This document shows positions 17,464 to 26,732 of a DNA stretch of 64,000 nucleotides, piece by piece (position 1 is the first letter of the stretch; every line of letters begins with the position of its first letter). The notes below the pieces were generated by a model that searched no databases, was not told the DNA's origin, and worked only from the letters and a program-made list of their open reading frames with translations. Made by a program: the position numbers and the translations under genes. Origin of the DNA: Pusillimonas sp. TS35 (GTDB lineage: Bacteria; Pseudomonadota; Gammaproteobacteria; Burkholderiales; Burkholderiaceae_B); contig NZ_WWER01000002.1 of the NCBI RefSeq assembly GCF_009857885.1, forward strand, positions 124,001 to 188,000, given 5' to 3'.

Positions 17464-18435
17464 ATGTTGGGCTTCGTCATGCGCCGGCTGGCGCAGTCGG
17501 TGTTCGTGATGCTGGCTGTGGGCTTGATCGCCTTCAGCATGTTCCGCTATGTGGGCGACCCGATCAGCAACATGGTGGGGCAGGACACCACGCTCGCGCA
17601 GCGCGAACAGTTGCGCGAACGATTGGGCCTGAATGACCCGTTCCTGACGCAGTACGCCCGCTTCATGGGCAATGCGGCACGGGGCGACTTCGGCACCTCC
17701 TATCGGCAGCGTCGGCCAGTCAGCGAGCTTATCCAGAGCCGCATGCCGGCCACGCTCGAACTATCATTCGTCTCGGCCCTGATTGCGCTGGGCCTGGGTA
17801 TACCCATGGGGGTGTATACCGCGCTCAGACGCAAAGGCTTGCTGTCCCGCTCGTTCATGACGCTGTCGTTGATCGGCATCTCGCTGCCCACCTTTCTGAT
17901 CGGGATTCTTATGATTCTGGTGTTTGGCGTGCTGCTGCGCTGGCTGCCCAGCTTCGGGCGCGGCGATGTGGTCCAGCTCGGCTGGTGGAGCACGGGGCTA
18001 TTGACTCGCAGCGGCTGGCTGTCCATCATCATGCCCGCGTTCACGCTGGCTCTGTTCCAGATGACGCTCATCATGCGGCTGGTGCGTGCCGAGATGCTGG
18101 AAGTACTGCAGGCCGACTTCATCAAGTTTGCCCGGGCGCGCGGGCTGACCGAGCGCATGATCAATTTCCGCCATGCGCTCAAGAACACACTGGTGCCGGT
18201 GATCACGATTACCGGCCTGCAACTGGGCGCCATCATCGCCTTTTCCATCATTACCGAGACGGTGTTCCAGTGGCCCGGGATGGGCTTGCTCTTTATCCAG
18301 TCCATCGGCGTGGTCGACATCCCTGTCATGGCAGCCTATTTGCTGCTGATCGCATTTTTTTTCGTCATCATCAATCTGGTGGTGGATCTGCTCTATTTTG
18401 CCGTCGATCCACGCCTGCGCGTGCAGAAAGCCTGA
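17464..18435 (+). CDS. Peptide-type ABC transporter permease (DppB-like)
   Basis: 323 residues with six predicted transmembrane segments. The first begins near residue 10 (SVFVMLAVGLIAFSMF). The EAA loop region reads ARARGLTERMINFRHALKNTLVPVIT, the contact site for the ATPase. Length and N-terminal layout (a conserved long periplasmic loop after TM1) match DppB/OppB. It directly follows its binding-protein gene. Confidence 0.92.
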   Translation: MLGFVMRRLAQSVFVMLAVGLIAFSMFRYVGDPISNMVGQDTTLAQREQLRERLGLNDPFLTQYARFMGNAARGDFGTSYRQRRPVSELIQSRMPATLELSFVSALIALGLGIPMGVYTALRRKGLLSRSFMTLSLIGISLPTFLIGILMILVFGVLLRWLPSFGRGDVVQLGWWSTGLLTRSGWLSIIMPAFTLALFQMTLIMRLVRAEMLEVLQADFIKFARARGLTERMINFRHALKNTLVPVITITGLQLGAIIAFSIITETVFQWPGMGLLFIQSIGVVDIPVMAAYLLLIAFFFVIINLVVDLLYFAVDPRLRVQKA

Positions 18436-18469
18436 CCGCTTGGCGCACTGCTTCTGAGCGACACACGTT

Positions 18470-19450
18470 ATGACCCAAAAGGAAACACCGGCAAACGCAC
18501 CCCAGGCAAGGCGCTCGCGCGCCGAAGCCCTGGCGCCCCCGGGCCGGCTGGCCCGCCTGCGCGGCAATGACCTGTTCGACAGCTTCATCCATTCTCCGCA
18601 CGCCCTGCTGTCCGCCGCAGTGGCGTTCCTCATCATCGCGGGCGCCGTGCTCGCACCGTGGGTGGCGCCGCATGATCCCTTCAACCTCGCCTCGCTGGAT
18701 CTGCTGGACGCCAACCTGCCGCCCATCTGGCATGCGGATGGCGATCCGCGCTTTCTGCTGGGTACGGACGACCAGGGCCGCGACCTACTGTCTGCAATTC
18801 TCTATGGCGCGCGCATTTCGCTGCTGGTTGGCATCGCCTCGGTGCTGTTTTCGCTGGTGGTAGGCGTTTCACTGGGCCTGATCAGCGGCTATGCGGGCGG
18901 GCGCATCGACAGCGTCATCATGCGCATCGCCGATGTGCAGCTATCATTTCCCGCGATCTTGATCGCACTGCTGATCGATGGCATTGCACGCGGCCTGCTG
19001 CCGCGCGACCTGCACGATACCCTGGCCTTGTATGTGCTGATTTTCGCGATCGGCATTTCGGGGTGGGTACAGTACGCGCGCACCGTACGCGGCGCGACCA
19101 TGGTAGAGCGCAACAAGGAATACGTGCAGGCTGCGCGGCTGATCGGCATGCGCCCGTTCACCATTCTGCGCCGCCATATCCTGCCCAATGTGATGGGGCC
19201 GGTATTGGTGATTGCCACCATACACCTCGCCATCGCCATCATCACCGAGGCCACCCTCTCGTTTCTGGGCGTGGGCATACCGCCCACCACACCATCATTG
19301 GGCACACTCATCCGCATCGGCAACAGCTATCTGTTTTCGGGTGAATGGTGGATCTCCATCTTCCCGGGTGTCGCGCTTGTGCTGCTGGCGCTCTCTGTCA
19401 ACCTGCTGGGCGACTGGCTGCGCGATGCGCTCAACCCCAAGCTGCGCTAG
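18470..19450 (+). CDS. Peptide-type ABC transporter permease (DppC-like)
   Basis: 326 residues. The cytoplasmic N terminus is followed by TM1 near residues 45-65 (ALLSAAVAFLIIAGAVLAPWVAPHDPF), a DppC/OppC hallmark. The PFLLGTDDQGRDLLS equivalent reads RFLLGTDDQGRDLLSA. The EAA loop has AARLIGMRPFTILRRHILPNVM. It pairs with the preceding DppB-like permease, 34 bases away, and with the dual ATPase that starts 7 bases after it. Confidence 0.92.
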   Translation: MTQKETPANAPQARRSRAEALAPPGRLARLRGNDLFDSFIHSPHALLSAAVAFLIIAGAVLAPWVAPHDPFNLASLDLLDANLPPIWHADGDPRFLLGTDDQGRDLLSAILYGARISLLVGIASVLFSLVVGVSLGLISGYAGGRIDSVIMRIADVQLSFPAILIALLIDGIARGLLPRDLHDTLALYVLIFAIGISGWVQYARTVRGATMVERNKEYVQAARLIGMRPFTILRRHILPNVMGPVLVIATIHLAIAIITEATLSFLGVGIPPTTPSLGTLIRIGNSYLFSGEWWISIFPGVALVLLALSVNLLGDWLRDALNPKLR

Positions 19451-19457
19451 GTATGCC

Positions 19458-21188
19458 ATGGCCCTGCTGACAATCGAAGACCTGCACATCGAGTTCGCCA
19501 GCCGCCGCGGCAACGTCATGGCGATACAGGGTGTCAGCCTGGCACTGGACAAAGGCGAGATCCTGGGGGTGGTGGGCGAATCCGGTGCGGGCAAGTCCAC
19601 CATTGGCAACGCGGTGATCGGGCTGCTGGAGCCTCCCGGAAAAATGACGGGCGGCCGCGTGCTGCTCGATGGCGAACGCATCGACCACCTTCCGCCAGCC
19701 GCCTTGCGCAAGATACGCGGACGCCGCATTGGCATGATTTTCCAGGATCCGCTGACCTCGTTGGATCCGCTGCAGACGATAGAACAGCAGCTCGTTGAAA
19801 CAATGCGGCTGCACCTGGGCTTGAACGCAGCCCAGGCCCGGGCCCGCGCCATTGCCCTGCTGGAAAGCGTAGGCATCGAGCAGGCAGACGTACGGCTGGC
19901 GCAGTATCCGCATCAGTTCTCTGGCGGCATGCGCCAGCGCGTGGTAATTGCGCTGGCGCTGTGCTGCGAACCCGAAGTCATCATCGCCGACGAACCCACC
20001 ACCGCCCTGGATGTGTCCATCCAAGCCCAGATCCTGGCGTTGCTGCGTGCACTGTGCAAGGAGCGCCAGGTCGGTATGATCCTGATCACCCACGACATGG
20101 GGGTAATCGCCGAAGTCACAGACCGCGTCGCCGTGTTGTACCGCGGCCGGTTGATGGAGGAAGGCCCCACACGGCAGGTGCTGGGCGAGCCCGCGCACCG
20201 CTATACGCGCAGCCTGATCTCGGCCGTGCCGCGCGCAGACATCAAGCTGCGCCGATTTCCCATGGTCAGCTATATCGAAAGCGCCGAAGCGCCTGGCGAC
20301 CCGGCAGCGCAAGAGGCGGCCATTGCCTGGCTGCGCGAACGGCGCACATCTGCTCGGCAGACAGATCAGGCGCTTGTACAAGTCCAGGGCCTGGGCATGC
20401 GCTTTCTGCTGCGCGACTCCTTTTTCGCCCGCCGACGCCTTACGCTCGATGCCGTCAAGGGCGTCAGCTTCGCGCTGCGCGAAGGCGAGGTATTCGGGCT
20501 GGTCGGAGAGTCCGGTTCGGGCAAATCCACGATTGCACGCCTGATTGCGGGCCTGTATACGCCCAGCAGCGGCGCCATACAGTTCGAGGGTATCGATGTC
20601 GGCGGCACAGCCAGCCCCCAGGCGATGAGCAGATACCGCAGGCAGATCCAGATGGTGTTTCAGGATCCGTTCTCGTCGCTCAATCCGCGCATGCGTGTAC
20701 TCGACATCGTGGCCGAGCCCATGCGTTTTCATCGCCTGGCGCGCAGCGACGCCGAGGTGCGCCGCATCGTTTCCGGGCTGCTCGACTACGTGGGCCTGGG
20801 CGAGCGCGCGCTGATGCGCTTTCCGCACGAGTTCTCCGGTGGCCAGCGTCAGCGCATCTGCATCGCGCGCGCACTCGCCACCCGGCCGCGTTTTCTGATC
20901 TGCGACGAGCCCACATCCGCATTGGACGTGTCGATCCAGGCCCAGATCCTCAATCTACTCAAGGATCTGCAGGAAACACTGCGCCTGACCATGCTGTTCA
21001 TCAGCCACGACCTGCCGGTCATCCGCCAGATGTGCGACCGTGTTGGCGTGATGCGACACGGCGAGCTGCTCGAAGTGGCCGATACCGAAACGCTGTTTAC
21101 CGTGCCCGCGCACCCGTATACCCAGCATCTGCTGGGTTTGATGCCCACTATGGATTATCTGTCGCGCGATGGCCTGGACATGCATTGA
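19458..21188 (+). CDS. Fused dual ATPase of peptide ABC transporter (DppD-DppF type)
   Basis: 576 residues with two complete nucleotide-binding domains in one chain. Domain 1 has Walker A GESGAGKST, signature FSGGMRQRV and Walker B VIIADEPTTALD. Domain 2 starts near residue 310 with GESGSGKST, FSGGQRQRI and FLICDEPTSALD. The start is the ATG at 19458. Such fusions supply both ATPase subunits for a DppBC-type importer. It ends the four-gene operon. Nothing suggests degeneration: both halves keep all motifs. Confidence 0.93.
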   Translation: MALLTIEDLHIEFASRRGNVMAIQGVSLALDKGEILGVVGESGAGKSTIGNAVIGLLEPPGKMTGGRVLLDGERIDHLPPAALRKIRGRRIGMIFQDPLTSLDPLQTIEQQLVETMRLHLGLNAAQARARAIALLESVGIEQADVRLAQYPHQFSGGMRQRVVIALALCCEPEVIIADEPTTALDVSIQAQILALLRALCKERQVGMILITHDMGVIAEVTDRVAVLYRGRLMEEGPTRQVLGEPAHRYTRSLISAVPRADIKLRRFPMVSYIESAEAPGDPAAQEAAIAWLRERRTSARQTDQALVQVQGLGMRFLLRDSFFARRRLTLDAVKGVSFALREGEVFGLVGESGSGKSTIARLIAGLYTPSSGAIQFEGIDVGGTASPQAMSRYRRQIQMVFQDPFSSLNPRMRVLDIVAEPMRFHRLARSDAEVRRIVSGLLDYVGLGERALMRFPHEFSGGQRQRICIARALATRPRFLICDEPTSALDVSIQAQILNLLKDLQETLRLTMLFISHDLPVIRQMCDRVGVMRHGELLEVADTETLFTVPAHPYTQHLLGLMPTMDYLSRDGLDMH

Positions 21189-21319
21189 TACAACTTGCAT
21201 CGTCGCGTCATGGCAGGTGTCATACAGGCACCCTATGATGGAAACACGCAAAGCCTGCATCCAGTCTGGCGCCTCCGTGCGGGATGCTGTTCTCAACACG
21301 TAAGAAGAAGGAATGCACC

Positions 21320-21571
21320 ATGGGCATCATCAGCATGTTGATCGTCGGCTTTATCGTAGGCCTGCTCGCACGGGCTATCATGCCGGGCGACCAGAAGCTG
21401 GGCATCATCCTCACCGTCATCCTGGGCATCGTTGGCTCAGTGGTCGCTGGTTACCTCGGCAGTGCGCTGGGCCTGTACGCGCCTGGCGAGGGGGCGGGCT
21501 GGATCGGCTCCATCATCGGCGCGATCATTGTGCTGTTCATCTACGGGCTCATCGTCAAGAAAAAGGCATAG
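21320..21571 (+). CDS. GlsB/YeaQ/YmgE-family small membrane protein
   Basis: 83 residues, mostly hydrophobic with three membrane segments, beginning MGIISMLIVGFIVGLLARAI. GPGDQ-like turn MPGDQKLG and glycine-rich helices (GIVGSVVAGYLGSALG, GAGWIGSIIGAIIV) match the transglycosylase-associated family, linked to stress responses. Biochemical function is unknown. AGAAGGAA precedes the ATG. It is a single gene in the ~130-base gap after the ABC operon. Confidence 0.85.
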   Translation: MGIISMLIVGFIVGLLARAIMPGDQKLGIILTVILGIVGSVVAGYLGSALGLYAPGEGAGWIGSIIGAIIVLFIYGLIVKKKA

Positions 21572-21585
21572 GCCCCCGCGTCATC

Positions 21586-21608
21586 CTGGGCGGCGGCCAG
21601 CCGCCCAG
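21586..21608. terminator. GC-rich hairpin after the glsB-like gene
   Basis: A perfect 9-bp stem (21586-21594 with 21600-21608) and a 5-base loop lie 15 bases after the stop codon. No T-run follows, so it may be a transcript-stabilising hairpin rather than an intrinsic terminator. Confidence 0.35.
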
Positions 21609-21695
21609 ACGCAATGGGGCGCGCCGCCATGCGCTCCTCTCCTTGCGGATACAATGGATCATGTTTGCACCATGCGTATCCAAACCGGAGGACAC

Positions 21696-22064
21696 ATGAC
21701 CGACACCCGCTACCGCAAGGCCTACACGCCGGCTCGTTTCTGGCGCAAGCTCGGGCCCGGCGTCAAGGGCATCAGCCGGTTTGCGCTCGAAAAAGCGCTG
21801 TATCTCTATTACGCCGTCCAGAACCCAGCCACACCAAAATGGGCGCGGCGGGTCATGCTCGGCGCGCTGGGGTATTTCATCTTCCCGCTTGATGCACTGC
21901 CCGACCTGGCACCCATCGTCGGCTACACCGATGACCTCACGGTAATGGCAGCGGCGCTTGCAACCGTCGCCTTCCACATTACCCCCGAGGTCAAGGCCCA
22001 GGCACAGCGCAAGCTCACAGGCTGGCTCGGTCCCCACACCACCAACGTCCGCGCGGATGCCTGA
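21696..22064 (+). CDS. DUF1232 (YkvA-type) protein
   Basis: 122 residues. The DUF1232 core is visible as ALGYFIFPLDALPDLAPIVGYTDDL, a short membrane-associated segment with the LDxxPDxxPxxGxxDD pattern typical of the family. Function is unknown. CGGAGG stands 6 bases before the ATG. Its stop codon overlaps the DUF2868 start by 8 bases, so the two genes are probably translated together. Confidence 0.85.
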   Translation: MTDTRYRKAYTPARFWRKLGPGVKGISRFALEKALYLYYAVQNPATPKWARRVMLGALGYFIFPLDALPDLAPIVGYTDDLTVMAAALATVAFHITPEVKAQAQRKLTGWLGPHTTNVRADA

Positions 22065-23496
22065 ACCCTCTACCCTGCGCGACTACTGGCTGGCCGAAAC
22101 CCTGCGCCTGCGCGAAACCCTATGGGGCCCGCTGGATGATGAGGCCGAGGCGCGCCGCGCCCGTACACGGGGCGGCGACTTCGCCGCCCGCATTCTCGAA
22201 CGCGCGCGCCTGCTGGCCGTTCGTGAGAAGCTCGACACCACCATTGCACGCTGGGCAAGCATGTCGCGCGCCGCGCTGCTCATCATGGCCGTCGCGGCGC
22301 TGTTCGCTGGCGCGGGCGCCGCATCAGGGGCGCTGGGCGACGGCAGCCGGCCGGTCAATATCATGCTGGCGCTGGCGGCGCTGCTAGGCTTGAACACCCT
22401 CACGCTGCTGTTCTGGCTCGCCAGCTTTGCCTGGCCGGCCGGGGCTACCGGCGGCAGTTGGCTGGGCGAAGCATGGCTATGGCTTACACGGCGGCTCGCG
22501 CGCGGGCCCGACGCCGCCTTGGCGCCCCGCGCATTGCTCGAACTGCTGTCCCGGCACAACGCCGTGCGCTGGGTGCTGGGCGCCGTCAGCCATGGGCTCT
22601 GGAGCCTGGGTCTGGGTAGTGCGCTGGCGGTGATGCTGGCCGTGCTGTCCACGCGCCGCTACCAATTCAATTGGGAAACCACGCTGCTTTCCCCCGACGC
22701 CTTCGTGTCCACGGTAACGACGCTGGGCTGGCTGCCATCGCGATTGGGTTTCTCCATGCCATCGGCCGAGCTAATCCGTGCCAGCGACGGGCTGCAAGCG
22801 CTCCCCGCTGAGGCGCAGGCGCAATGGTCGGGCTGGCTCATCGGCTGCCTGGTGATCTACGCCCTGCTGCCCCGCGTGCTGGCGCTGGCCATCAGCCTCG
22901 TAATATCTGCCACACGCCTGCGTCATCCTCGCCTGGATACCTCTCTGCCGGGTTTTGCGGAGCTGCGCGATCGCCTCTGGCCCGCCAGCGAGCGCGCCGG
23001 CATCGATGCCCCCGACGGCAAAGACGTGACCCCTGCGATCGGCACCGCCACACCCGCCGCACTGCGCCCCGGCCAGCCGCTGCTGGCGGGCATCGAGCTA
23101 CCCGCCGACGTGCGCTGGCCCCCGCCCGGCTTGGCCGCCGGCGTAGCCAATGTGGGGGTGATCGACAGCGGCACGCAGCGCAAGGCCGTACTCGACCGCC
23201 TCACCCACGCCACGCCTGCACGCATGCTGCTGGTCTGCGATGCGCGCCAGACACCCGACCGCGGCACACTTGCCCTCGTCGCCGAGCTGGCGCAACTGGC
23301 CAGCCAGACACGGCTGGCACTGCCGGTGCCGCCGGGCGAGTCTTCCCGCGAGGCACTATGGCGTGAACGCCTGCAGGCGGCGGGTTTTGCCGACACAGAC
23401 ATTGAATCCGGCCTGGGCGAATCCCTGGTTTGGTTGGCGGGGGGCGCAAGCCAGGCACCGGCTCCAGCATCCGCGCCCACAGAGGGTGGACCATGA
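22057..23496 (+). CDS. DUF2868 membrane protein
   Basis: 479 residues from the ATG at 22057. The hydrophilic N terminus is followed by four hydrophobic segments (LLIMAVAALFAGAGAASG, IMLALAALLGLNTLTLLFWLASF, LWSLGLGSALAVMLAVLS, WLIGCLVIYALLPRVLALAISLVI). The C-terminal ~200 residues look soluble. It matches the DUF2868 family, which is nearly always encoded next to a DUF3482 GTPase, as here with an ATGA overlap. Function is undescribed; a membrane partner of that GTPase is a reasonable inference. Confidence 0.8.
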   Translation: MPEPSTLRDYWLAETLRLRETLWGPLDDEAEARRARTRGGDFAARILERARLLAVREKLDTTIARWASMSRAALLIMAVAALFAGAGAASGALGDGSRPVNIMLALAALLGLNTLTLLFWLASFAWPAGATGGSWLGEAWLWLTRRLARGPDAALAPRALLELLSRHNAVRWVLGAVSHGLWSLGLGSALAVMLAVLSTRRYQFNWETTLLSPDAFVSTVTTLGWLPSRLGFSMPSAELIRASDGLQALPAEAQAQWSGWLIGCLVIYALLPRVLALAISLVISATRLRHPRLDTSLPGFAELRDRLWPASERAGIDAPDGKDVTPAIGTATPAALRPGQPLLAGIELPADVRWPPPGLAAGVANVGVIDSGTQRKAVLDRLTHATPARMLLVCDARQTPDRGTLALVAELAQLASQTRLALPVPPGESSREALWRERLQAAGFADTDIESGLGESLVWLAGGASQAPAPASAPTEGGP

Positions 23497-25061
23497 CCTC
23501 GCCGTCACTTTTGCGGTTGGCCGTCGTCGGCCACACCAACACGGGCAAGACATCGCTGCTGCGCACGCTCACGCGCGACCCCGATTTTGGCGAAGTGCGC
23601 GACAGGCCTGGCACCACGCGTCACGTCGAAGGCGCGCGCCTGCTGGTCGATGGCGTACCTGCCATCGAGTTGTACGACACTCCCGGCATGGAAGACGGGA
23701 TCGCCCTGCTCGATTATCTGGAGCGGCTCACCGCGCCGGGCGAGCGTCTGGACGGCCCCGACCGCATCCAACGTTTTCTGCAAAGCCCCGAAAGCCGTGG
23801 CCGGTTCGAACAAGAAGCGCGCGTGCTGCGCAAGCTGCTCGAATGCGATGCCGGGCTGTATGTGGTGGATGTGCGCGATCCCGTATTGGGCAAGCATAAA
23901 GACGAACTCACACTGCTGGCTGCCTGCGGCCACCCGCTGCTGCCGGTGCTCAATTTCACACACGGCCCACGGCAGCGCTTGAAGGCATGGCGCGAGGCCT
24001 TGGCCCGCCTGGGCCTGCATGCCATTGCCGAATTCGATACCGTCGCGCCGGCGCTGGACGGCGAAGCCCAGCTTTACGACAAACTGGCCTTGTTGATGGA
24101 CACCCACGCGCCCCTGCTGGCCGCCTTGAAGGCGGACGTGGCGCAGCAACACCAGCTGCGGCGCGAGGATGCCATGCGGTTGATCGCTGAGATGCTGCTC
24201 GATGTGGCCGCGTTCCGGCTGCAGTCCGAGCCCGACGACGACGCCGTGGAACAGGCTACCCAAACCCTGCGCCGCCGTGTTCGTGAACGTGAAACGGCCT
24301 GCGTGCGGGCGCTGCTGCAGCGCTATAACTTCAACAGTAGTGTCTTCCCCGCTCACACGCTACCCCTGGAGGGCGAGCGCTGGGGCATGGACTTATTCCA
24401 TCCGCAGGCCATGAAAGATTTCGGCTTGCACGTCGGCAAGGGCATGGCGGCGGGCGCCATGGCGGGTGCCACACTCGATGTCTTTACAGCAGGCCTGAGC
24501 CTGGGCACGGCCACCTTGTTGGGCGCTGCCGTGGGCGGCCTGTGGCAGGGCGCCGACAAGCTCGGCAAACGGGTCATGGGGCGCCTGCAGGGGTATCGCG
24601 AGATTACGGTAAACGACGCCGTGCTGCGTCTGCTGGCCTTGCGCCAGCTTGCCCTACTCGATGCGCTCGAGCGCCGGGGCCATGCCGCACAAGACCCCAT
24701 CGCGCTGGCCGACCTAGGCCATATAGGCGAAGCGCAGATGGCAGCGGATCCCTCCCTCGCAACACAGCTGAAACCGGCGCATACCGGAGAAGCGCGGGCA
24801 ATGGCGGCGCACGCCGGAGCGGCACAGGAAGCAGCCGAGGCGGCAGGCGTAGCGTCGGGCTACGAACAAATGGCGGCTGCGGTGAGCACCGACGAACCCG
24901 AATCAGCCAGACGGGCACGCTGGCGCAAACAGGCCTTGCCCGACGCCCTCATCGAAGCTCGCAGCCAGCCGCAGTGGTCAGCCCTGTCCGAAGACTTCGA
25001 CAACGGCTCTCGCCGTCGGCAGGCGGTGAAGTCTCTCGCCTTGGCATTGGCCAGCGACTGA
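23493..25061 (+). CDS. DUF3482 GTPase-like protein
   Basis: 522 residues from the ATG at 23493. The N-terminal G domain has P-loop GHTNTGKT (residues 13-20), switch region RPGTTRH and G3 DTPG (62-65). The G4 NKxD is not seen; LNFTH lies where it should be, so nucleotide specificity may be relaxed. A glycine-zipper hydrophobic region near residues 325-355 (GMAAGAMAGATLDVFTAGLSLG) could insert in a membrane. An Ala/Glu-rich C-terminal part follows. It belongs with the upstream DUF2868 gene. The role is unknown. Confidence 0.82.
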   Translation: MTSPSLLRLAVVGHTNTGKTSLLRTLTRDPDFGEVRDRPGTTRHVEGARLLVDGVPAIELYDTPGMEDGIALLDYLERLTAPGERLDGPDRIQRFLQSPESRGRFEQEARVLRKLLECDAGLYVVDVRDPVLGKHKDELTLLAACGHPLLPVLNFTHGPRQRLKAWREALARLGLHAIAEFDTVAPALDGEAQLYDKLALLMDTHAPLLAALKADVAQQHQLRREDAMRLIAEMLLDVAAFRLQSEPDDDAVEQATQTLRRRVRERETACVRALLQRYNFNSSVFPAHTLPLEGERWGMDLFHPQAMKDFGLHVGKGMAAGAMAGATLDVFTAGLSLGTATLLGAAVGGLWQGADKLGKRVMGRLQGYREITVNDAVLRLLALRQLALLDALERRGHAAQDPIALADLGHIGEAQMAADPSLATQLKPAHTGEARAMAAHAGAAQEAAEAAGVASGYEQMAAAVSTDEPESARRARWRKQALPDALIEARSQPQWSALSEDFDNGSRRRQAVKSLALALASD

Positions 25062-25083
25062 TCGCACCACCCCCGCCGAGTTG

Positions 25084-25587
25084 CTACAGCAGCACAGGCC
25101 GATTCGACAAATCGTTGGTATTGACGGCACCTTCGGGCAGAGGCGGACAGGCGCCAGCCAGCACAGCCTCGATATCATCAATGGCCATGAACAGGGCGTC
25201 TTCAAATTTTCCTTGGCGCAATTGCTCGCGCAAGCCATCGCAAATGGCCGCCCATTGCGTGTTCTCCGCGCGGATACCGCGATCGGCGATGATATGGATG
25301 GCGTGCCGATCCAATGCCAAGTACAGCAATACGCCCGTGTTCAACGGCGTGTCCCAGGCGCGCAAGCGGCCAAACACCTCGAGCGCACGCAAGCCGCTGT
25401 CGCCCTCGTGTGTGGGGCTGACGGCCTCGATGGCGATCATCAGTTCGCCCGTATGGCCAGCCTCGCTCTGTCGGATGCGCTCGGCCACCCGCGCGAGCAG
25501 GGCATCTCCAAAATGCCGGTGCCGCAGCCAATGCCCCTCGAGCGCGGCCAGCCCGGTCATCGCCTTCCATTTACGTGGGTGTTGCAT
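25084..25587 (-). CDS. TPM-domain protein (small, soluble)
   Basis: About 167 residues from the ATG at 25587, with GGAAAG upstream. A TPM fold (ELMIAIEAVS, RAWDTPLNTGVLLYLALDRHAIHIIADRGI) shared with the longer YgcG-like protein encoded next to it. It lacks a signal peptide and the glycine-rich tail, so it probably acts in the cytoplasm. Some TPM domains have phosphatase activity; function here is unproven. It is the distal member of the lemA-TPM-TPM run. Confidence 0.82.
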   Translation of the reverse strand: MQHPRKWKAMTGLAALEGHWLRHRHFGDALLARVAERIRQSEAGHTGELMIAIEAVSPTHEGDSGLRALEVFGRLRAWDTPLNTGVLLYLALDRHAIHIIADRGIRAENTQWAAICDGLREQLRQGKFEDALFMAIDDIEAVLAGACPPLPEGAVNTNDLSNRPVLL

Positions 25588-25718
25588 ACACTTTCTTTCC
25601 GTGTCTGATTCAATTGGCTTGCACACCGCGTGCATCGATCAGTAAGGTGCGATGCACCGCGACTGCCACATGCGATCGGCCTGGGCTTGCGTGAGATAAA
25701 AGCACCAAAGGGCGCAAC

Positions 25719-26732
25719 CTACCAGCTGCCCGATGCGCCGCCCCCGCCGCTACTGCCACCGCCGCCGCCCCCGAAACCGCCACCCCCGCCAAAGCCGCCG
25801 CCACCACCGAAACCGCCGCCGAAGCCACCCCCTATGCCGCCAATAACCCCGCCCCGGCGCGCCGCGCGCGAACCCAAATGGCGGCTCTTGACACCCAGGG
25901 CGCGCCCGACGCTGGCGACGATGAAACCCAGGCCCGCGGCGATAAAGGCACCGGCCACGCTACCGAATAGCAGGAAGGCAAAAATACCGATCGCCGCCGC
26001 CGCGAACAGCGGCGGCATGAAGAACGCGATGAATGCCATGGGCGCAATCATGGCCAGCGGGCTCTCGTCTTGCCCTGCGTCACCCTCTGCCTTGGGCGGG
26101 GGCGGCAAGGCCTCGCCATCGACCAGGCCCACCAGCGCGCTCACGCCCGCCGACACGCCGCCTGCGAAATCGCCCTGCTTGAAGCGCGGGGCGACCATCT
26201 CGCGAATGATGCGACCGGCAGCAATATCGGGCACCGCACCCTCCAACCCATAACCTACTTCGATGCGCAGCCGGCGATCATCCTTGGCAATCAGAAACAG
26301 GATGCCATCATCAACCTTGGCGCGGCCGATGCGCCAGGCATCGAATACCCGCCGTGCGTAGCTGTCAACCGTGTCCTCGCCAGTGGTGGGCACCATCAGC
26401 ACGGCAATCTGCGCCCCCTTGCGGCGGTCGAGATCGGCCAGCTTCTGTTCCAGGCTGTTTTTTGTGGCCGCGTCCAGCGTGTTTGTCAGGTCGGTTACCC
26501 AGCTCTTGAGCGCTGGCACCTTTACCTGCTGCGCCTGTGCAGGCTGCAGCACGCCAAAGATCATGGCCGCGCACAACGCCAGCCATGCCAAGCAGCGCGC
26601 AAGCGCACCCAGCCGCACACCCCGCGCGACCTGGACGCCGTAATGCCCACGCCTCGTGCGCACCAACGCCTGCGGGACATCACCCCGCCCCGCGCGCGAC
26701 ATGGGTTGAACACATGCCCACGTACACGTCAT
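25719..26732 (-). CDS. TPM-domain membrane protein with glycine-rich tail (YgcG-like)
   Basis: 337 residues. A signal-like hydrophobic segment (LAWLALCAAMIFGVL, AQA cleavage near residue 68) is followed by the TPM domain (WVTDLTNTLD, RRKGAQIAVLMVPTT, DDGILFLIAKDDRRLRIEVGYGLEG). Two membrane segments follow (MAFIAFFMPPLFAAAAIGIFAFLLFGSVAG) and then a low-complexity Gly/Phe/Ser tail. The start overlaps the lemA stop (ATGA). An internal ATG at 26702 is an alternative start. TPM proteins are thought to assist membrane-protein quality control in association with LemA. Confidence 0.85.
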   Translation of the reverse strand: MTCTWACVQPMSRAGRGDVPQALVRTRRGHYGVQVARGVRLGALARCLAWLALCAAMIFGVLQPAQAQQVKVPALKSWVTDLTNTLDAATKNSLEQKLADLDRRKGAQIAVLMVPTTGEDTVDSYARRVFDAWRIGRAKVDDGILFLIAKDDRRLRIEVGYGLEGAVPDIAAGRIIREMVAPRFKQGDFAGGVSAGVSALVGLVDGEALPPPPKAEGDAGQDESPLAMIAPMAFIAFFMPPLFAAAAIGIFAFLLFGSVAGAFIAAGLGFIVASVGRALGVKSRHLGSRAARRGGVIGGIGGGFGGGFGGGGGFGGGGGFGGGGGGSSGGGGASGSW

